Shown in pieces: positions 27,700 to 40,374 of a DNA stretch of 64,000 nt (its first letter is position 1; each line of letters starts with the position of its first letter). The position numbers were made by a program, and so were the translations under genes. The notes beneath the pieces are model-generated. The model ran no database searches, was not told where the DNA came from, and saw only the letters and a program-made list of their open reading frames with translations. The DNA comes from Cyprinodon diabolis. Taxonomy: Eukaryota; Chordata; Actinopteri; Cyprinodontiformes; Cyprinodontidae. The stretch spans positions 23,484,603-23,548,602 of the forward strand of contig CM060076.1 of the NCBI GenBank assembly GCA_030533445.1. Reading direction: 5' to 3'.

Positions 27700-28125
27700 A
27701 GTATTGGCATGTGTGTTGCGATACGATATGTCTCTCGATACTCGGGTCACGATGCAATATTATCACGTTATTGCAATATTATCACGATATTGCAATATTA
27801 TCACGATATTGTAATATCACTATATATTGCGATATGTCACCCAGCTACCAAAATGAAATGTGTAGATTTAAAAGTGAATGTTGTGTATGTTCATCAAAAT
27901 CTATGTTGTTTGGATTTTGAGTCAGTCCCAACTTCTACCGTGACTATAGAAAGGGTGCTGTGCTGCACTGCTAAAGGGCTTCACAGCACTATCTACAAGA
28001 TTGGCAATGCAGAGGTAACTCATTTTCCCTCATTGTTTTAGATAGTTTTTTTTAAATCGATATTAAGAACTGAAAGATCGATATTATATTGAGCAGCCAA
28101 AAGTCACAATATAACGCTAAAACAA
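27700..28125. repeat. CACGATATT-rich MITE with an internal 19-bp tandem array
   Basis: GCGATACGATATG, ATTGCGATATGTCAC and AAATCGATATT motifs mark the element; its exact ends are uncertain. Inside, the 19-base unit GCAATATTATCACGATATT is repeated at 27754-27772, 27773-27791 and 27792-27810, followed by a broken fourth copy. The first unit differs by one base. Confidence 0.5.
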
Positions 28126-30793
28126 TTTAGAAGGACACTTCCTGTTAGAAATACAGAAACAGAATCTCTTCCTGTTACGTTCATTCAGAACACCCTTCTT
28201 TGTTCATACTGCTGTCATTTACAACCTGAATTTGAAAAGCACTACTTCTTATTTTGTGCTCACACTGAACACAAATGACACATTCACAGCAAGTGATCAA
28301 CATTTTATCCTTATGTATAGGGGTGTTCAGGAGTGAAGTGAAGCAAAGGAGCCGTATCCAAAAGATCCGTCCAATGCGAACAGTGAGATTATGGCGAATA
28401 GAGCAAAGTACAGCCCACTGTGGAAGTAAATTCTGCTTTAATTCAGAATGTTTCTATCATTTTGAGTCGCTTAAACAGGTCAGGGACTGGATCTTGTTGT
28501 GATTTAGTTTGAAGAAGCACAGCTCGGTTAAGCTCTTTAGATGAAAATGGAAGATTGAAAAATCATTGTTGACATAGAAAGCATTTAGGAATGATCTTTA
28601 GAGGCTTTAAAAAAAAGCCTGGCCTTTCTGCCTGGCCTTTTGCTCTGTACTCTGCTGCTCCTGTCTGAGCTCCAGAGCATCTCTTCCTTACCTCGGTTGT
28701 GTGTTTGATCCGCCCCCCTGATCGGGAGGTGGCCATGAGAGGCTGATCGGCCCTCGTTACCCCCTATTCACTTGCTCGATTAGGCTGAAAGTCAGCCCAA
28801 TCGAAAAATTCTCACACAGCTGGAGAATCAGCCTGAAAAGGGCAAAAAATTGTGCAGTGTATGCCCGGCTTAGGCGACGTTGATCCAGCCGTAGCTCCTG
28901 AACTCCCAGATCTAGGTACACAGGGACACCAGTGCCATTGTTTTGCTTTTCACATTAAAATACAGCAAAGTGACTTAAATTCCAGGTCGCCACATTGAGT
29001 AAAAACCATGGAGCAGATACGATCCTGTCTTATTTATGACATGGTGATGCTTTAGCCATGACAGCCACACAGTTGGGTGTTGAAATGTAGAGCAAGCAGC
29101 ATCACTTCAATGATGCAGATAATGTTTTGAAATCTTGTTTGGTGTGAACGTACCATTAGAGTAAGAAAATTTAAATAAGGATTTGAAAAAAATTGCTCGG
29201 AGTAAAACCTCCAGTTTGCTTGAACAGCCCAGGGTGGCAGTCATGAAACAACCACCATTGCTCTCATAAATTCTCATAATGCTTACATATCAGGTTCCCC
29301 GGGAATTTCTTTGATGTTTTGTTAAAGCATCTAAAAAAAACAACTTTACGGGTATTTTAAAACTTTAAAACACTGAAGCCACAAATCTGTCCCTGGCTTA
29401 TAGATAATAAAACCTTTACAAAGTAAGTTTTATAAGCATTTGGATGACATGAACAAGTCGGGAAGTGTATAGTATTCCATTATGTACGAGAAAAATATTT
29501 AGTAACCCTGTGTAATAATGCAATTTTCTTATAGCTTTTACATCAACGTATTCTATTCAAGTGCACATCAGTTTAGAAATCTATCCTGAAATAACTCAAC
29601 CATCATTCCAATCACATCGAAGTATATTTCTACAGCATCACAGGCTGTTTTTGTAGACTGCTCGAATAATTTAAACCCCTAGAAGCTGACGGTTTATGGA
29701 AGACTTTTGTATAATGAATGAGGGCAGAGCTCTTAAAACGTCTGGAAAGGAGAAAATACAAGTAGTTCAGGGGTAAGCAAAGTCAGAGTGGTGTAAAAGA
29801 AAAGGAGCTTTTGAGATGGTACCAAGTGAAATCTGCCAAACATCAACGGATGTCAGTGCACCCACTTTCTGTTGTTCCACAGTTGAAGTGTCTGTCTGGA
29901 TCTTATCTGTGTAACCATGACAACACAGCAGCGGAAAAAAAAGTGACAGAGTTGGGAAGGTTGATTTCTTTTTTAAAGCATTAAGGTAGGAGAAGATGCC
30001 GACAGGAAAAGGTGGAGGATGTAAAGTAAAGCACCAAAAATTGGAAGTGTAAGGGGCAGGGTTGCACCCCGTGCTTATGATACGATCTAAACACATGTGT
30101 ATGTATAGGTGCAAGCGTGTTGTGAGATAAGTCGTGTAAATTATCTCCCAGTATCTCTCCTCCTCATTGCTCATCCTACAGCGTTAAGAGCTGTGTTTGC
30201 GAAAACAGGTACAAAGGGCAACTTTACTGGCATCGTAAAGGCCTGCGTTATAGCAGAGTTACGATTGAACACCTAGATAAAAGGATTCTTACTCAAACAT
30301 GCATCCTTATCACAGAGACACACAGAAAAGACCTTTGGCAAGCAGCGATACGCCGAGTTACATAAGGGTAAGATGATCTGCAGACAAAGAGAGGCGCCTT
30401 TATTTTCTTAAGTTCATTTTCACATTTTTGTACTCTCTTAAAACAAAACTTTCTCACTCCTAAGAAATATTTATTGGTATTCTTAACACAATGCATCCTT
30501 TAGTTATAGATAATACGTATGCTTCAAACAAAGGGCTTTTTTACCCCTGCAGAGGCCTGCAACCTTCGACAACACGAGTCAGCTTGTTCACATTATATTT
30601 TCTTTTCAATACTTGTGTGTTTTTGTTCTTCATGTTGCCACGAGATCTGAAATCCCAGCTTTGTATCTAAATAATATATCTTTATGTTAAGAGCCTGTTT
30701 TCTGCATGTAGATAGCAGTGTCTCACAACAACAGCTTGTTGCTTTTTACTATTTGACTTCATTTAACACTTGATGTTTGTTCTTGTGTTGCAG

Positions 30794-30829
30794 AGCTCAC
30801 TCAGAGTCCGATCCATTCCAAGCGCTCAA
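30794..30829 (+). CDS. akap7: Candidate alternative akap7 microexon (36 nt)
   Basis: A pyrimidine/GT-rich tract ending in TTGTGTTGCAG precedes 36 bases with no stop, followed by a good donor (A|GTATGT). The incoming phase completes the split codon from exon 1 and the outgoing phase matches the last exon, so inclusion adds 12 residues (KLTQSPIHSKRS) and keeps the frame. Mammalian AKAP7 beta differs from alpha by an extra segment at this same place, between the acylated N-terminus and the PKA-binding helix. The mammalian insert is longer and its sequence is not visibly similar. The exon could therefore be a fish-specific alternative or a chance match of splice signals. Phase and signals are seen in the sequence; use of the exon is inferred. 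Confidence 0.5.
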
Positions 30830-31934
30830 GTATGTGTCCTTTTAACAGATGTCTGCTATTAAGGCATTAAAGGTTCAAATGGAACCTAAATTATCTATGA
30901 TTACAAATGAAGATTCCTAATCTGATTAAATCCACAACAAAATCAACATGATTAACGATCTGATTACTGATTCTAATGTTCTTGATTGGCTTCAAATTCT
31001 TGATTACAAAAGATCCATCTTTAAAATGTTTTGCACTGAAAATCAGACAAATGTGCTGCTTTTGATTTGCTGAATTTATCGTGACTGTAACTTGCCATTT
31101 TCAAAGTGAGCCTAAATGATCCGAGCAGTTCTGGTCTCTGTCTCGGTCAGAGCAGCTGGGCAGGAAGTGATTAAGGACACCGTCCATTAACTGTTCAGCC
31201 TGGGTTTATGCCACTGTTAAATTGAGATTCACCCACTGTGAAGAAAATTGTTTTTGTAGACTTGGTTTCTAAAATATAGCTAGCAATATATTGTCATATA
31301 ACAAAAAAAAAATCCTCTTCATTTGCAGATCTAGATGTATTTTATTGTTTTTTTTATACCTGCAACCACTAGAAATTATTTGAATGCAATAAAAACATTT
31401 TGTCTCACAAAACTGTTTAAACGCCATGAACTGTTTTAATGTTTTAACCTCAACCATCTGTGGGATTTATTGAGACTCTGTGTGGCGGAGCACCACAAGG
31501 TAGCTTGTTAATGTGGAGAGGAAGGAAAATGATGTATGGTTTTAACCGCTTTAAACTAGAGGAGCATAATATAGCCATTCACAACCATTTATACATCAAT
31601 AAATTAAATATTACAACTGTATATGATGCACATCATGGAAGTAGATTTTTATTTTTTTGAAATTGAAGGGGAAAAAACTGGAACATTTGTTTCTGTTTTT
31701 TTCTAATAACAATTTTGCCCTTAAATAAAATGTAGGAAATCCAGTGTTTATACTTCAGCTATTTTCCTTAATTGGTTGGATTCTTTTTCTTGCTTCGCAT
31801 TTGGCTTAAAGCTATTTTCTTTTACGTTGAAGTGAAAAAATCTCCGGCATGTTTTCTTCAATGGTTAACTTATTCGTTTTCAGGTTTCATCTTTGAAATC
31901 TTACAGTAAGATTATCTGTTCTTTGAAGGCTGCA

Positions 31935-32490
31935 AAGGTTGTTAGAAAACAAACATAAAGACAAAGAAACACATAGGAAAAGTAGTTGAGAAGTTTGTTG
32001 TGTTAAAACACTATATCAAGATTTGAAAAGCTCACAGAGCATCATGTGATCGTGTGAAGAGTCTGGTACAGCTGCAAACCGAACAAAATAGTACTGTCAC
32101 CTTCAACTGACAAAGCTAAGCAAGATGAGAAATGATGAGAGAAAACATGTCAAAGAAATTGCTCCAATCGAATAAAGCAAAGTGAACTTTTGGGCATAAG
32201 TCTTACCTAACCTAACTCTGGCCAACACAGCTTCCCCAGGGTGACACACGGTAGTGGTAGCATCATGCTAAGTTGTTTTTCATTAGCTAGAATGGAAAAG
32301 CTGGTCAGAGATGGTGGGGTCATAGAAAGTGCTAAATATAGGCTGTTCAATGAAGAAAAGGTCTTAGTGGCCTCTAGAGACTTAAGACAGAGGAGGAGGT
32401 TCACCCTCTAGCAGGACAGTGATTCATTATTAACTGGAGTGGAGAGACTATAAAACAGGCCTTTAGCTGACAGAGCAACACACTTAGAGC
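31935..32490 (+). pseudogene. Decayed Tc1-like transposase gene (second subfamily)
   Basis: The + strand retains scattered blocks of a Tc1-family transposase gene common in fish. Near 31990 there is GTTGAGAAGTTTG, then ACACTATATCAAGATTTG and CAGCTGCAAACC, from the helix-turn-helix region. After a gap come GGTAGTGGTAGCATCATGCT (near 32251), AAGCTGGTCAGAG and GAGGTTCACCCTCTAGCAGG (near 32396), which corresponds to the block around the second catalytic Asp (FTFQQD in intact relatives). Here a TAG replaces a Gln codon in that block. There is no open frame, no terminal repeats could be placed, and the segment between the two blocks is shortened. It differs from the young copies at 49.6 and 54.7 kb, so it is an older, independent insertion. 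Confidence 0.65.
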
Positions 32491-32987
32491 AGTTATTCTA
32501 CCCAAATTGTAAAAAAAAATATATATATATAAACAAGGATTTTGTTGCTCTTATTCCTATTGAATTTTTTTTACATGTATTAAGCATGAAGTTACGTTGA
32601 CAACAAATGCAAATGTTGCAGCTGGAGCAACAGATTTCCATGTTATCTCTATGTAGAGGGCGGATCTGGACCGAAGCAAAGAAAAGCGAGGCAAAGGTAG
32701 CAGTTTAGGAAGGTAACAGCATGATTTTAGTGAATATGGAAAAATGTAATTGCTGGCTCACAGTAATTTCCCGCTGCTACTTTCTGAGCTCCAGAATGCA
32801 ATCCAACCATCTCTCTGTTGTGTGGGGGATTCGTTCCCCAATGCGGGACAGCAGGGCCCTGAACTGGGTTAAGGTAGGCAGAAGTTTGGCTGAAAGCGAC
32901 CATCATCCAGACATACCCCCTGAAGGAGGGGGTGATATTCTGAGCGGCAATAGCTTTGTTTAGCTTTTAAAAGTTAGAAATACTGCC

Positions 32988-33172
32988 AGTCACTTTGTAA
33001 ATCCATGTCCACCACAATGAGGCGGAACCAACGACCAGCAGACCTCATGATGTTGGAGTCTTTCATCCGCCGTGCAAAATGTTTTCACTGGGCAGGCGAT
33101 TTTCAAGGCGAACAAAAGCAGACAAAACTGCGGGGTGTTTTTGCAGGTTTCGCGTTCTGTGTGAACGCACCT
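32988..33172. repeat. Dispersed MITE-like repeat, copy B
   Basis: Diverged partner of 13987-14182. Sequence to its left (32700-32980, including CTGCTACTTTCTGAGCTCCAG and CCCTGAAGGAGGGGGTGATATTCT) probably belongs to the same, longer element. The right end is CGCGTTCTGTGTGAACGCACC. Confidence 0.6.
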
Positions 33173-35341
33173 TAAGAGTATCAACTAGCATTCTTTTAAC
33201 TTTATATTATATTTCCAAGGAGTTACAAAATATTAATTAAACCGATGTCAAACAGAACAAAATAAATAACATCTCTCACATTTTTGTGTAGTGAGAGGGC
33301 GGAGCTTAAAGTTTGTCAGTGCTAAACAGATCTCACTATCCACATGTAGATGTGCTCTATGTTTTGAAGGCCTTTTAAGTTAAAAAGCCAGACTCAAACA
33401 AATATATTAGTGCAAAAAGGAAAATGCATTTCAGTACCCTGTCAGCCGAGGTGGAATAATCTACTAGATTTATAGAGTAAGAGCCTCCAAATTCAATTTT
33501 TCAATCCGAGTGCTTTCTCTTGTTAAAACAATCAAAGTTATAGTTTTTATTCTGCATATTTCCTTTCTTATTTTTCCTCCCAATTATTATGAGAAGTCCC
33601 CTTTGAACCCCACTGCCTTAAAAGACTCAATAGTATATCGACAAATGTTCTACAACTATTTTATCATCAGACCGACCACTTTTAGAAGACGTTCATTCAA
33701 CTAGCGGTATTCACAGCGTTGCCTGTCAGAATGAGGATTAGTAGGCGACTTGAAGTTAAGCACTGGGCCAAGGGCGCGACAAAATCTGGCAGAAGGGAAG
33801 CGGGTATTGAACATATTTCTAAATGAAAGACATCTACTGAGCTGCAGCCGTCCCCAGACCTACAGGTTTTATAGGTTTTATAAATGATGAGCTACGGCTG
33901 CAGGATGCAGAGGTATGCCAGAGATATCAAAGGAGGGTTGTAAAATCTGTAAAACCATGAATGTGTTCTTTCTTTCACACTTAATCATCATGCAGTTGGA
34001 GCAGCAAATTCAAATCTGAATAAATTTAGTGTTTGTTCAAATGAGACTAAATCTGAAAAAGTTCTGCTGTTCTGAAATGGATGAAAGCATATTTCTGTGT
34101 GGTTCCTTGTTGTTTGCCACCCAGATCTGGAGCAAATCATCAGTAATGAGCAGAGAGCTGCACCAATGATTTTAAGAGTCGTGCAAAAGCCAAGCATGGC
34201 CTGCATCATGTGATATAAATGACCCAGAACAGGGTCTGATCATTGAGGTTTGAATTATGCTTAAATGTTTGCATCATTTCCCAAACGTAGACATAGATTC
34301 AGGAGAAATTCAATGAGCTGGAGTTCTGAGGGAGACGTAATACATGGAGATCAATTGGAGGTGTGAGTCAGTCAAACCGAGAGACAGGTCACGGGTAATC
34401 TAATCACGTCTCAGTACACAACAAAAAATAACAACTTAATAAAGCACCAGTGGCTACAACAGAGCAGAACATCTTGTTAGGTTGGAAACAAGTGGGAACA
34501 AAACTAACAAATAGGGGAGCTCACATGAGCTGGTGCTGATGAAATATAGATGAGTTAGGTATTTGCTGATGTATTCTAGCTTGTGTTCGGGGCTGTTGTT
34601 AGCAGACTGAAGATTTGGAATGAACAACCTAAACACACAGACGCAGAACGCTCATGTCAACATCATGTACTCTCAGCAGCAGGGATGATCTGCCGAGACA
34701 GATCTAAAGTCATAAACTACTGTAGAGATGCAAAAGCCGCAGTTTTCTCTGCATGGTCTCTGATTTTTATAAGGCACTGATTATTACAGTCTCTAGGGAG
34801 GCAAACAGTCTTTTTTTTAATCATATATTAGAGCTAAAGACAGCTGCTGGATGACAGGGGGCACTGCAGGTGAAAAGACGTCCTTAGGGGTTCAATAACT
34901 GCTGTTTAGCCTCTAAGCTGCAATGGGAGGTACTCACCGGGCAGAATTGATGAGTAGGTGAGAAGCAGGAGTGTTTTCTGCACAGGCCTGCAGAACCAAT
35001 GGTAAGCAAGAAAGAGGAGGTTATTTTGATTTATGCGGGCTTAACAGGACATATATTGTAAGGACATTTTTATTAGCAGACATATCGTTTCAACACATAT
35101 CCAAAGAATGCTGTTCTGTTTAACTTTTTGCACATGCTGAAGTACAGGCCTCTACATTCCTGGCTTAACTGTAAGAAGTAGGATTAAAAGAAATCCGAGC
35201 GTAGGAATGATGGACAAACGGCTTTATTCCATTTTCTTGTTTTAAAGAGATAAGGGCAAAGCTTCATCCAACTGGATACAAACAGCACTGGTTCAGAGAA
35301 ATGCCACCAACAGTAGAAATTTATCTTCCTAAAGATCACTA

Positions 35342-35790
35342 TAGCCCCATTTACACTAGCCTTTTGAAATCATGCCAAGATTGGTCCAAGTACAGTAACC
35401 TGAGATAACTGTTGAGTGTAAATAAAACACAACTGAACTGGACCGTGCCTGACACAACCAAACCATGCTAAATCTATCACTAGTTCAGCAGCAGGGCTCG
35501 GCACGGTTCAGTTCTGGCTCAGTTCTCAGATAACAAAACATAACTTCTTGAATGTTACGGGCGCAGCCATGTTGGTTTGCTTGTTTACTTCTACAGAGCA
35601 GCAGTACCGTAGATTGTAAGTAGGAAGCCAGGAAACATGCTAGCCTTGAGAGCTGTGGTATTGTGGACCACCAATAGGAGTTGAGGAACCGTGTTAGTGT
35701 GACGTATAAATGGTCGTAAGGAACCAAGCTTGGCACAGTTGACTGATCCAACACGGATTGGTTACAGAGAGGTAGAATAAATGGGCCGTA
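35342..35790. repeat. MITE with CCCATTTACACT-type ends
   Basis: The left AGCCCCATTTACACT and the reverse complement of the right end, GGCCCATTTATTCT, form imperfect inverted ends of the hAT-like type seen in fish. The interior has CGGCACGGTTCAG motifs and no coding capacity. Confidence 0.4.
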
Positions 35791-37759
35791 TGAAAGGGTA
35801 ACAAGTTAAAGGCTAAATTGGGTTGAAAATCCCTTCTTCACATTGCCTTTTAAGCCCTTTATTACCAAATAACGGCTTTTTTCATGCATCTAATGTATTT
35901 ATCGGATACTTGAGCTTACATATAATATCCCTTAAATCTTCTTTCAAAGTAACTAAAGGGGTAGTATACAGAAGAAGAAGAATTTCCAGTTTGAGTATCT
36001 TTTTAACCTTTGTGGCAGGAAAATTTTAAAGCAGAGGCAATATCAAACCATGTGTGTGAAGAGTACTCTTTGTGTATATCCTGTATAAATATTTTGGATC
36101 TTGAGCCTCACTCTGACGCTTCATTAAAGCTTCCAACATTTCTAAATGGAAAATTTATTTAAGCGCAGATGAAAAGAGCTGAAAAGAAAAAAATAAAGCC
36201 TAATTTTGTGGAACCTGTCCTGTTATCTGCTGAAAGTCTCGCTGACGGACAGTCACTACCCTGTGGAGTGTTAATGCAACATTAGCAGAGCTTCGGTTTG
36301 GATTTAAAGATTAATAAAAGCTGTTTCCTTGTTTTTTTCCAGCCAATAATCTACTAAATAAGAACATTGGAGGGAAATCAGAATAAAATCAAAAGGTTTT
36401 TTGTTTTATAATGTAGAAGACAGTCCAGCATCATGGGTTTTTTAGAAGCAAATCTGCTTCTGGCTCCTACAATTCTGGTCTCTACAAACTGTTGATACAG
36501 CCTTCTTCTCCTGTTTGGGCTTTTTATTTATTTCTCGTAACAAACTGGGCTCATTAAGCTTGGTTTATATGTAGATGATAAAACACTGATCCTTGAATGA
36601 ACAAAGAAAACAACAAAGGAAGGCGGTTGAAGCACTGAAAAAGAACAAGAAAGGCTGTTTAATCTTCTCGGTGGGATTTGATTCTGACCGTTGCAGACCT
36701 TTACATGCTCTTAGGCCATCGCTCTCTTTTCCTTGCATAAAATATATTTTTTTATAAAGCACAATAAATCACCACTCTGCCCTCTGATAAAACATACCCA
36801 TGGGTCCAGTGGTATGTGGGGCCAGGAAAGATTAGCTGGAGGATCTCCTTCCTGGCCTTAGTAACCAGATGATGACTTGATTATAATACAATGTGTGTAT
36901 CTCAGATTAACAGAAAGGTTGACTGATTTTTCTGTTGCTTTCCATCGCTGAACTGCTTGGTGCTGGTTGGCCAGCCTGCAGCCTGCCTGCCTGCCAACTC
37001 TAACTCTATTTCTTCACGAGTTATTGACTTTGTGTGCGTCTCAGTTTTTCCTGACTCCCTGATTTTCTGATTTTTACTCTCTTGTACTCCTGCCCGTTTC
37101 TCTGCAGCATTGCTACAGTGATCAAGAAATTAAGCTTCTGAAAAGCTATTTTTTGTTTCCAGTACCGAGAAAAACTGACAACATTCACAGGAGGAGCTGT
37201 GAGATGACAGTTTTCATAACATCTTTTCTTCTGTAGAGACATCCAGTTTTTAGCTGTTTGGTTCAGTCTATGATTAGTGATGATCCTGCTATATTATCTC
37301 CAGAATAATAATTATCATTTTCAGTTTTTTTTACTAATGTAACTGACAGAAGAACTACAGGCAGTGTTAGCATAGCAGATGGTTCAAAGTTTATCCTTCC
37401 TTTTCCAAATGGTGGAAAGGTGGTCTTGCTGTGGATGAAAACATTCTGTCAGTTTGTTGATCAACATTTATGCTGCTATAGTTTAGGAAATTAAAAAGGA
37501 TTCAAACTTTCCTATAAACCAAAGGGGGTCCAGCAAGAAAAGCTTTGGAAACCACCCACCATCCTGAAAATTCCACCATTTTGAACAAAACGTTTCATCA
37601 GACCTGAGCACCTTCTTGCAGGTTTGCTGTGTTTGTCCTCAAACAGACCTCTTCTACCTTTTGAGAAACGGACCAGCTGGATGAACAACAAAACAAACTT
37701 TGTTGTCTCTGAATCTAATATTATTGTGACAAATTTTATTTAGAGAATTTATTTTTCAT

Positions 37760-37985
37760 TCTTCTTTATTCAATTTTATATCTTTTACTTTTTGTCTTTG
37801 TTATCCTTTCTGTGCTTCCTTGTGTTCTTTCTTTCTCTCTTTTCCTCACCTGTTTTTCTCACTTTCTCACTTTTTTCCTCCATCTTTTCCTCCTTTCGTG
37901 TTGTTGCCGTGTCCTTTCCTGTCTCCTTCATCCTTCCCTCTCACGCATCCCCCCTTCCTCCCTTGTGGTCTAACGTCCGTCCTCA
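37760..37985. repeat. Pyrimidine-rich low-complexity tract
   Basis: About 225 bases are almost entirely C and T on the + strand. The Ser/Phe/Pro-rich ORFs over it are composition artefacts. Confidence 0.8.
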
Positions 37986-40002
37986 TGTTCTCCTTCCTGC
38001 TTCCTTCTGATGAACTTTATCACTTTTTGTGTTGAAATGAACATAAAGGGCTGAGAGCTGTGGAAAGTTGATTCTGGTTAATCCTGGAATCATTTCATGG
38101 AAAAAGAGGAAGGAACTCTGAAAGCAGATTCTGTTCAAATCATCTCATTTCCTTATATTTCTGTTACACATTTAGAGACCTGTAACCTTGAGATTGTAAA
38201 GAATGTTCTGTTCCAGATTGCAGAATGTGTGACTAGATTATTTTAACCTTTGTATTTTTTATGAATCCTCTTTAAATTATCAATTTTGTTAAATATTTTG
38301 TCTTCCTGATGAGAGGACGTTCTATTCTTCTTCTTTTTATAGTGTTACGGTCTTATGTTCTTTTCAACACTAACTAGAGAAAGAAAATGTTTACAGTAGC
38401 AGGCCTACTGTGCTCTCAGCTGCAGAGAGCTCTTGACAAACTGTTTTGTTTGAAACCGAGTTAACAAGAGGTCAGTTAAGCTCTGCAGTCACGGCTCTGT
38501 GATTCCTCACCACAATGCTGTTGTAACACTCCAGTTAGTCTTTCATCTGGAGTCAGCTTTTAGGTTTGCAGACATGGGCTGAGCTTCCTTTCAAATCAAT
38601 CAGCATCTGGACCGATTCTTTTCACCGAATCTTTCCCTTTTTTTCAAAGTCAAACAGCTCAGAAGTTTGTTTTTTTTAGTGCATAATGTACATCTGCACT
38701 AGATCCATGCAATGAGTTGTATTAAAATTTAATGTGATTAACAAGTCCAATGCACATATTTTTAATCGTTGGTGTGTTTCCACAAAGGTAAACGTGTAAA
38801 TTAAAGGTAAAGGTGCTGTTTAGAAATGCATGTCAAACCTTTCAGATTCCTATAATCTTTTTTACCACCCACCTCATAGTCAGGCCTTACTTTAATGATC
38901 TGCTGTAGAAAATCCAAGTAGACTACATCTATATACTACTATGAGGCAATTTGGATAGTTTGGAAAAGTCCACGGTATTAAAGACGTTTGTGAAACTCTG
39001 GATTTAAAACTGCTGTTCCTATTTTAGTCCACATCTTGGTGCTAATGGAGGGTTCATATTTCCACTTACTCCCTGCTGTTCATGCTGGAATAGAAAAAAC
39101 GTAATAGTTAGTGTTGTTCATTGGAAATCAAAGATCAAATCAAAGATCTTTTCTACCATTAATATATTGGTAGCTCTTTATTGAGGTTTAATTTATTTGC
39201 TACTTCTGCTCTCAGTTTTAATTGTCTACTAATAATGGTGGGTTTTATAGACCTGTCAGATGGTGTTTTTTAGTTGGCATTAGCTGATTTTTTTTCTACT
39301 AGACTCTCAGTGGGCTGATGGTTGTCTCCTTAAATGTTTTATTTTTTCTTCTTTTTTTTTTTTACTTGTATGAGTTTATTATACCTTGGTATTGGCTGCC
39401 TGTTGCGTGTCAGAACTGATGTTTTCCACAATAGTTCATCTAATTAGGCCAGTTCCTCTGTCTGGATATACAGTTATAATCTTCATTCTGCAAAGATTTG
39501 GGAATGGAATGAGAGCGCTGTCCTTCAGCTAGTACAAAGTGTAATATTTTGATAAGGCTGGAGCCATGGATGTTTACTCATCTGCTAACGTGTATGATGT
39601 AAAACAATGTTTTGATGATGTGGCAGACTGGAGATGTATAAAATGCCTTTTTAACTGTTAATCGGGGCCACTTCCTGAGAGGTGAGCCCAGAAGTGAACA
39701 GCTGCCATTCTGTAACCCTAAGCAATTTCTCTGACCTGAATAAGATCACAATTTCTATCAGAATCTGTTGTCAAGTTTCCTGGTTATTTAATACATATAA
39801 GTTATGAGATGCTATTTAAAGAGTTTGTCCCGAGTGATCTCTTTTCAGGGAATAGAAGCGGAGAGATAGAGCTTTAGGGTACATACATAGAGCCTAAATA
39901 TAACATACCCATACAAATATATTGGGATTTCTTGTAAGAAAAACTAAGCGTAGTGAACTGACAGACGACGATGTCCAAACCATCTGCTGGTTATTGAAAT
40001 TT

Positions 40003-40374
40003 GGGCTGCAACTAATGATTATTTAGCAAATCGATTAATTTGTCTATAATTTTTTGTGATTAATCGATTAATAATTAAGTGACAAAAAGGTTCCTTAAAG
40101 AAGACTTTTAAATAAATTAAATCTTGAGAAACTAAAACCTTTCCACTTGTGGACTTCTGCGTAGAACATATTGATGGACAAAAAAGATTTTTTTTATCTG
40201 AAATGCAAAATGTTTATATTTTTTTTAAAAGTCTGGTATGATTACTGCTCTAAGTGCGTTTTTATGTCAGCAAAAGGCATATTATAGAGTCTCTGTACTC
40301 CAGTTAAAGATTAAGATTAAATTAGTTGACGGTTAATTGAATAATCAATTAATCTGATTAATAGTTTCAGCTCT
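40003..40374. repeat. ATCGATTAAT-type MITE
   Basis: The left end GGGCTGCAACTAATGATTATTT and the right end ATTAATAGTTTCAGCTCT are imperfect inverted repeats, and multiple ATCGATTAAT/TTAATCGATT words lie inside both ends. This is a very common class of nonautonomous fish transposon. Confidence 0.65.

Larger units (their letters stand above)
17017..30793 (+). other. akap7: akap7 intron (13.8 kb, up to the candidate microexon)
   Basis: It begins with the GTAAGT donor and ends with a TTGTGTTGCAG acceptor. Its content is AT-rich noncoding sequence with one SINE (23.8 kb), the end of a MITE near 27.1 kb, a CACGATATT-repeat MITE (27.7-28.1 kb) and a pyrimidine-rich patch (about 25195-25390). The stretches 17.0-23.8, 24.0-26.7 and 28.2-30.8 kb hold nothing else I can name. 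The 91-135 codon ORFs within it lack start context, splice signals and family resemblance. Confidence 0.7.

Noticed and set aside
27754..27810. CRISPR-like short repeats
   Set aside because: The 19-bp units are directly adjacent without spacers and lie in a eukaryotic MITE.
29767..30174. 135-codon minus ORF in the akap7 intron
   Set aside because: No recognisable domain; no splice or promoter evidence; length is within chance for a 64 kb window.
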